From positions 1-8,075 of the forward strand of contig CALRHO010000035.1 of the NCBI GenBank assembly GCA_943359405.1: a DNA stretch of 8,075 nt, in the 5' to 3' direction. Below, in pieces: positions 5,144 to 8,075 of this stretch. Every line of letters begins with the position of its first letter. Positions within the stretch are counted from its first letter, which is position 1. The position numbers and the translations under genes are program-made. The notes below the pieces were generated by a model, which saw only the letters and a list, made by a program, of their open reading frames with translations, made no database searches and was not told the origin of the DNA. Source of the stretch: Candidatus Nomurabacteria bacterium (GTDB lineage Bacteria; Patescibacteriota; Minisyncoccia; Phycocordibacterales; UBA918).

Positions 5144-5168
5144 GAAGTGAGAGTTCTGTGGGTAGGTC

Positions 5169-5420
5169 CTAGCGACGAGCGCCACGAGCCGGGGCTTCTG
5201 CCACCTTGCCGAGTTTCAAAAGTTTTTCGTAGGTTACTTTCTTGACGAGTTTCTTGAGGCGGGCAGTACGGCGGACATTGCCACTCTTGATGCGGCTGTG
5301 GTAACGACCACTGCGCACCCGCGGGATAATACCAGCGCCCTGAACGCGCTTTTGGAAGCGACGAATTACGTTCGCGCTGCTCTCATTTGTGTGTTTTTCG
5401 ACTTGTACGTTGGTAGCCAT
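5169..5420 (-). CDS. rpsU: Small ribosomal subunit protein bS21
   Basis: This 83-aa highly basic protein has the bS21 layout: a short N-terminus, then ANVIRRFQKRVQGAGIIPRVR (16-36), which matches the family's 'alRRFkr..ekaGil.evR' pattern. A Lys/Arg-rich helix follows (RRTARLKKLVKKVTYEKLLKLGK, roughly 50-72). bS21 sits on the 30S platform near the mRNA exit and the anti-SD helix. I chose the ATG at 5420. The 25 extra upstream codons read MLLPPRPRASKP and do not resemble the family, and the likely promoter lies inside that stretch. The start has no SD. The similarity is family-level because bS21 is short and variable in this lineage. An otherwise unnamed basic protein cannot be fully excluded. 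Confidence 0.85.
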   Translation of the reverse strand: MATNVQVEKHTNESSANVIRRFQKRVQGAGIIPRVRSGRYHSRIKSGNVRRTARLKKLVKKVTYEKLLKLGKVAEAPARGARR

Positions 5421-5431
5421 AGACGCGCAAG

Positions 5432-5460
5432 AGCATACCATGAGCGAACTTGTCATGCAA
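5432..5460 (-). promoter_or_regulatory. rpsU promoter, extended -10
   Basis: On the - strand the -10 is TATGCT (5432-5437), preceded by TGG. A weak -35, TTGCAT (5455-5460), lies 17 bp upstream. The predicted start near 5425 leaves a 5-nt leader. It lies in the 58-bp gap after the HisRS-like gene and lets rpsU be expressed alone. Confidence 0.45.
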
Positions 5461-5478
5461 GGTTTGCTTGCCCGAGGT

Positions 5479-6636
5479 CTAGGCGGCAACAACAACGTGG
5501 CGTTTGAGTTTCTTCACCAGGGCGTCGAGGGGAACGTGTTCCTGGTTGCGGGCGTTCATGTCGCGCAGGATGACGCTACCCTCCACGAACTCCTTTTGAC
5601 CGACAATGATAGTGTAGCGGACGCTACGAGCCTCGGCATCCCGCAGTTGTCCTGAGAGTGAGTCGCTGGTGAGGTCGTGAAAAACCGGGATATTGGCTGC
5701 ACGGAGGCGGTCAATAAGCATAAGACTACGGACCTTTGGTCCGAAGCCGAGTTGTACTACGTAGACGGCTGGGGTTTGCTCCTTGGGTCGGGGCACGCGA
5801 GATGGGAGCTTGGCACCACGCAGCGTAATAATGGCGGCACTGGCGGGTGTCCGACTTTTGGTTATCTTGTAGACAAGGTCATTGAACCGGCCACCCCGAA
5901 CCGAAATTGGCACGTCAGTGTCACCGACCGCATTGATGGTAAAGAGCGCATCACTACAACATTCGTGGGCACCAAGCATTTTAGGGTCAATTTCGTATGG
6001 CGTGTCACTCATGTCAAGGTACTCAACAATCTCGCGGAAGTGCTTGCGGCTCTGGTCGCTGAGGTATTCAAGCGGATTGGGACTGCGGTATGCTAGGTCG
6101 TGACCCACAGCAACCAAGTGCGACAGGGCAAGGAGGGGGTGTTCCTTCATGAGTTCGCGAGCATCGGCTGGCATCGCGTCCAGGCGACGCTTGAGGAAAT
6201 TACCAATTTCACGACTGTACCGGGTGAGTGACTCGGTATCGCCGAGGGAATTGATGCGTACGAGGTGCTCGGGGTAGCCTAAATCAGAGAGGAGTGCGCG
6301 ACTGGCTTGAATAAGGATAGCTTCAGCGATGCTTTTTTCGACATTGAAAATAGAGAAAGAGACTGCCACCTCGTCGTTCTCAGGAGTTTCGTGGTGGTTG
6401 TAGAGCAGTACTGGTGCTCGCAACGCGTGGAGTTTTTCGTTACAAAACATGGCAACATTTTCAAGGAAGCGAGTGCCAGCAGTATCGAGACGGTGCTTGG
6501 CTTCGGGGGTGTGGGGAAGGGTGACCGTACAGTCTTGGCATTCAGGTGCTTTGCGCAGTTGTTCGGCGGTCCTAAATCCGTAGTGTTCTGCCGTTTTACT
6601 TGCGGTTTTGAGAAAATCGGTTGGTGAGTGTGCCAT
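5479..6636 (-). CDS. Histidyl-tRNA synthetase-like paralog (His/Gly/Thr/Pro-type C-terminal domain)
   Basis: This 385-aa protein has the HisRS fold order but lacks key catalytic signatures. Matches to HisRS are INSLGD (128-133) with the following insertion region, the equivalent of the HisA strand (YEIDPKM, 214-220), GGRFNDLV (248-255, HisRS GGRYDxL), and a full class IIa anticodon-binding domain (about 288-381, ending in HVPLDALVKKL). Two features differ. The class II motif 2 (fRxE) is not visible around residues 70-100. The histidine-binding RGLDYY is replaced by LGAHECCSDALF (221-232). Catalysis as a HisRS is therefore doubtful. It may bind tRNA or act as a regulator, as HisZ does, although HisZ lacks the C-terminal domain. 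The ATG lies 23 bp after lepB, so an operon is likely. There is no SD; the leader contains CCCTCC, which resembles anti-SD rather than SD. Confidence 0.82.
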   Translation of the reverse strand: MAHSPTDFLKTASKTAEHYGFRTAEQLRKAPECQDCTVTLPHTPEAKHRLDTAGTRFLENVAMFCNEKLHALRAPVLLYNHHETPENDEVAVSFSIFNVEKSIAEAILIQASRALLSDLGYPEHLVRINSLGDTESLTRYSREIGNFLKRRLDAMPADARELMKEHPLLALSHLVAVGHDLAYRSPNPLEYLSDQSRKHFREIVEYLDMSDTPYEIDPKMLGAHECCSDALFTINAVGDTDVPISVRGGRFNDLVYKITKSRTPASAAIITLRGAKLPSRVPRPKEQTPAVYVVQLGFGPKVRSLMLIDRLRAANIPVFHDLTSDSLSGQLRDAEARSVRYTIIVGQKEFVEGSVILRDMNARNQEHVPLDALVKKLKRHVVVAA

Positions 6637-6659
6637 ATACGCTACGGAGGGATACCCAA

Positions 6660-7283
6660 TTAGGAACTGCTCATAATACGTGATCCATCGACATCACCGG
6701 GATATACGCCAAATTCACGGGGTGGGAAGAGGCGAATAAATGCCCGACCAATGATATTTTCCTCCTGGAGGACGCCCCAGACGCGAGAGTCAGAACTTTG
6801 GTCACGGTTGTCACCCATGACGAAATACTCGCGCTCACCAAGCTCTTCGACAATGGTAACGCCTGGGCGCATGGAGGCAATGTAGGGTTCTTGTATGACC
6901 ATGCCCTGGGGGTACTGTTCGTTTTGGATACTCACCGTACTTCCTTCGATGGTGATCGTGTCTCCCGGCACGCCAATGACGCGCTTGATAAAGTATTTTG
7001 ACGGGTCACGCGGATAGCGGAATATGACAACGTCACCGCGTTCGGGGTGGCCAAGGTGGTAGGAGAGTTGGTCAACAATCAAGTACTCACCATTATGGAA
7101 GGTGTGTTCCATTGAGGCACCAGAGACGATGAATGGTTGTGCAATAAAGAGGCGGACGGGAATGACAATAATGAGTGCGATGATTGAGAAACGAATTATT
7201 TCAAGGAGTGGGTGTGGTTCCTGCTCGGTGGCAATGACCGTCGAGTCAGGAGCGGAAGATGAAGAACGAGAGAAAAATTTCAT
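6660..7283 (-). CDS. lepB: Signal peptidase I
   Basis: This 207-aa type I leader peptidase cleaves signal peptides from exported proteins at the outer face of the cytoplasmic membrane. A polar N-terminus is followed by one transmembrane helix (about 26-50). Then come the catalytic-serine box SGASMEHTF (Ser57), the lysine box KRVIGVPGD (Lys100) and GDNRDQSSDSR (157-167). One anchor and this length fit Gram-positive-type and CPR enzymes. I chose the ATG at 7283 because it precedes the helix by a normal distance. A longer in-frame extension exists but crosses the lepB promoter and runs into pth on the opposite strand. A weak GGAAG lies about 4 nt before the ATG. It is the first gene of the probable lepB-HisRS-like-rpsU unit. 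Confidence 0.96.
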   Translation of the reverse strand: MKFFSRSSSSAPDSTVIATEQEPHPLLEIIRFSIIALIIVIPVRLFIAQPFIVSGASMEHTFHNGEYLIVDQLSYHLGHPERGDVVIFRYPRDPSKYFIKRVIGVPGDTITIEGSTVSIQNEQYPQGMVIQEPYIASMRPGVTIVEELGEREYFVMGDNRDQSSDSRVWGVLQEENIIGRAFIRLFPPREFGVYPGDVDGSRIMSSS

Positions 7284-7306
7284 ACACTTCCGTAAGTGAT
7301 GATAGT

Positions 7307-7335
7307 AGTATACGCGAGAGCAAAGTTTGTGACAA
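7307..7335 (-). promoter_or_regulatory. lepB promoter
   Basis: On the - strand the -35 is TTGTCA (7330-7335), the spacer is exactly 17 bp and the -10 is TATACT (7307-7312), both hexamers at 5 of 6. The predicted start near 7300 gives a leader of about 17 nt. The -35 lies within an odd palindrome, GTTTGTGACAAAC (7325-7337). Confidence 0.65.
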
Positions 7336-7389
7336 ACGTTTCTGCGTGGTGTGCTGAAAAAACTACGTAATGAAAAGTTGTCAGTCCGG

Positions 7390-7398
7390 TGGTATAGT
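7390..7398 (+). promoter_or_regulatory. pth extended -10 promoter
   Basis: TGG followed by TATAGT (7393-7398) is a good extended -10. No -35 is found at normal spacing; TTGTCA at 7378-7383 is too close. Only 8 nt separate the -10 from the pth ATG, so transcription should start 1-2 nt before it, giving an essentially leaderless mRNA. Confidence 0.5.
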
Positions 7399-7406
7399 TT
7401 TGTCAC

Positions 7407-7964
7407 ATGTATTACATCATTGCACTCGGCAATCCTGGCAGACAGTACGAGGGTACGCGACACAATATCGGTTTTGCAGTGGCTGATGCATTTGCACACG
7501 CATATGAACTCGACGCGCCCCGAAGTAGCAGTCGTTATCATGGTCGACTGACCGAAGGTGTATTGGTAGATACGGGGGTGACGGTACTGTGGCCAGAAAC
7601 ATATATGAATAATAGCGGTGAAGCCGCTGTTGCGCTGGTGCCACGTGACCAAACTCATCACTTGATTGTCGTGTATGACGATGTGGCACTCCCACTCGGT
7701 AAAATCCGTATCTCGGTTGGAGGGGGTGCTGGTGGCCATAATGGCGTGAAGTCACTGATTGAGCGGCTACACACGCCAGAGTTTGTCCGCGTTCGCTTGG
7801 GAGTTGGGGACGCACCTGCAGGAGTCTCCTTGGAGCGCCATGTTCTCGGTCGTTTTGCACCTGAGGAGGTGCCTGTGGTAGAAAAATTGATTAATGACGC
7901 TGTCGCTGCCCTTGAACAAATTGTCCGCAATGGGGTGGATGCTGCGATGAATGGAGTAAATTAG
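7407..7964 (+). CDS. pth: Peptidyl-tRNA hydrolase
   Basis: This 185-aa esterase releases peptides from peptidyl-tRNAs that drop off the ribosome and recycles the tRNA. The conserved residues all appear: Asn9 in LGNPG, catalytic His19 in GTRHNIGF, YMNNSG (66-71), Asp92 in VYDDVALPLGKIRI and Asn112 in GGHNGVKS. Length is normal. The ATG is certain because the protein starts directly with the first beta strand (MYYIIALGNPG). There is no SD, and the -10 lies 8 nt upstream. The gene is divergent from lepB across a 123-bp shared promoter region and is followed by a terminator 21 bp after its stop. Confidence 0.97.
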   Translation: MYYIIALGNPGRQYEGTRHNIGFAVADAFAHAYELDAPRSSSRYHGRLTEGVLVDTGVTVLWPETYMNNSGEAAVALVPRDQTHHLIVVYDDVALPLGKIRISVGGGAGGHNGVKSLIERLHTPEFVRVRLGVGDAPAGVSLERHVLGRFAPEEVPVVEKLINDAVAALEQIVRNGVDAAMNGVN

Positions 7965-7985
7965 GTAGGAATGATAATGGTATAG

Positions 7986-8023
7986 AAAACCCGGTGCGAC
8001 CCCAAAGGGTCGCTCCGGGTTTT
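7986..8023. terminator. Terminator after pth, possibly bidirectional
   Basis: AAAACCCGG (7986-7994) pairs with CCGGGTTTT (8015-8023), and GCGACCC (7996-8002) pairs with GGGTCGC (8007-8013), separated by a single T-T mismatch and closed by a 4-nt loop. The 3' side ends in TTTT. The A and T runs on both sides would let it serve a convergent gene from the right. Confidence 0.85.
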
Positions 8024-8036
8024 CGTTGCGTAGTGG

Positions 8037-8075
8037 TTATGATGAGGCGAGCTTTGTCACTGACTGCGGGTACTC
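8037..8075 (-). CDS. Possible C-terminal end of an unidentified gene entering from the right
   Basis: On the - strand the last 12 codons of an open frame read EYPQSVTKLASS and end in TAA (8037-8039), 14 bp before the shared terminator. The position is what a convergent gene would show, but 12 codons carry no family signal and an open frame this short is expected by chance. Confidence 0.25.
   Translation of the reverse strand, partial: EYPQSVTKLASS

Noticed and set aside
5421..5495. N-terminal extension of bS21 to an upstream start
   Set aside because: The extra 25 codons do not look like bS21, overlap the end of the HisRS-like gene and contain the likely promoter.
7284..7739. Longer in-frame start for signal peptidase I
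   Set aside because: The extension is antisense to pth, crosses the lepB promoter and would place about 150 non-homologous residues before the membrane anchor.

Overview
The window looks like chromosomal DNA of a Candidate Phyla Radiation (Patescibacteria) bacterium, most likely of the Parcubacteria group. This is inferred from the compact gene set, a short-headed bS21, a HisRS-like paralog sitting beside division genes, and the near absence of Shine-Dalgarno (SD) sequences. No taxonomic marker here settles it. Base composition is moderate (roughly half G+C) and all identified genes are bacterial housekeeping types. I see no insertion sequence, phage gene, CRISPR array, tRNA or rRNA.

Layout from left to right. 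(1) The 3' end of a heavy-metal P1B ATPase runs on + and stops at 406. (2) Positions 407-689 are non-coding, with a phased array of DnaA-box-like 9-mers, an AT-rich block, a nested inverted-repeat structure and a bidirectional terminator. (3) A thioredoxin-reductase-like flavoprotein with AhpF-like sequence lies on - with its own promoter. (4) Positions 1611-2053 are non-coding and hold the trxB promoter, a 16-bp perfect palindrome, a strong terminator and two diverged copies of a repeat. (5) ftsZ, ftsA and ybeY follow on -. ftsA and ybeY are 17 bp apart, while ftsZ has its own promoter in the 147-bp gap after ftsA. (6) After a strong terminator come rpsU (bS21), the HisRS-like paralog and lepB, all on -. 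(7) pth is divergent on + and ends at a terminator, beyond which a - strand gene may enter from the right edge.

The genes serve cell division (FtsA tethers FtsZ to the membrane), ribosome maturation and translation (YbeY, bS21, peptidyl-tRNA hydrolase, HisRS-like protein), protein export (signal peptidase I) and redox or metal handling (TrxB-like, P1B ATPase).

The most unusual observation is downstream of ftsZ. The last 11 codons of ftsZ and its stop (VPAFLRRSKLK-stop), with more than 100 bp of 3' flank, occur a second time 160 bp further on as an untranslatable fossil. The two 36-base coding segments differ at five positions and all five are synonymous. Hairpins within the two units show some compensatory changes. 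This suggests either a displaced 'orphan' FtsZ tail left by allelic replacement or duplication, or a conserved RNA element overlapping the ftsZ stop. A second theme is promoter structure: several genes have extended -10 promoters placed so close to the ATG that their mRNAs would be leaderless or nearly so.
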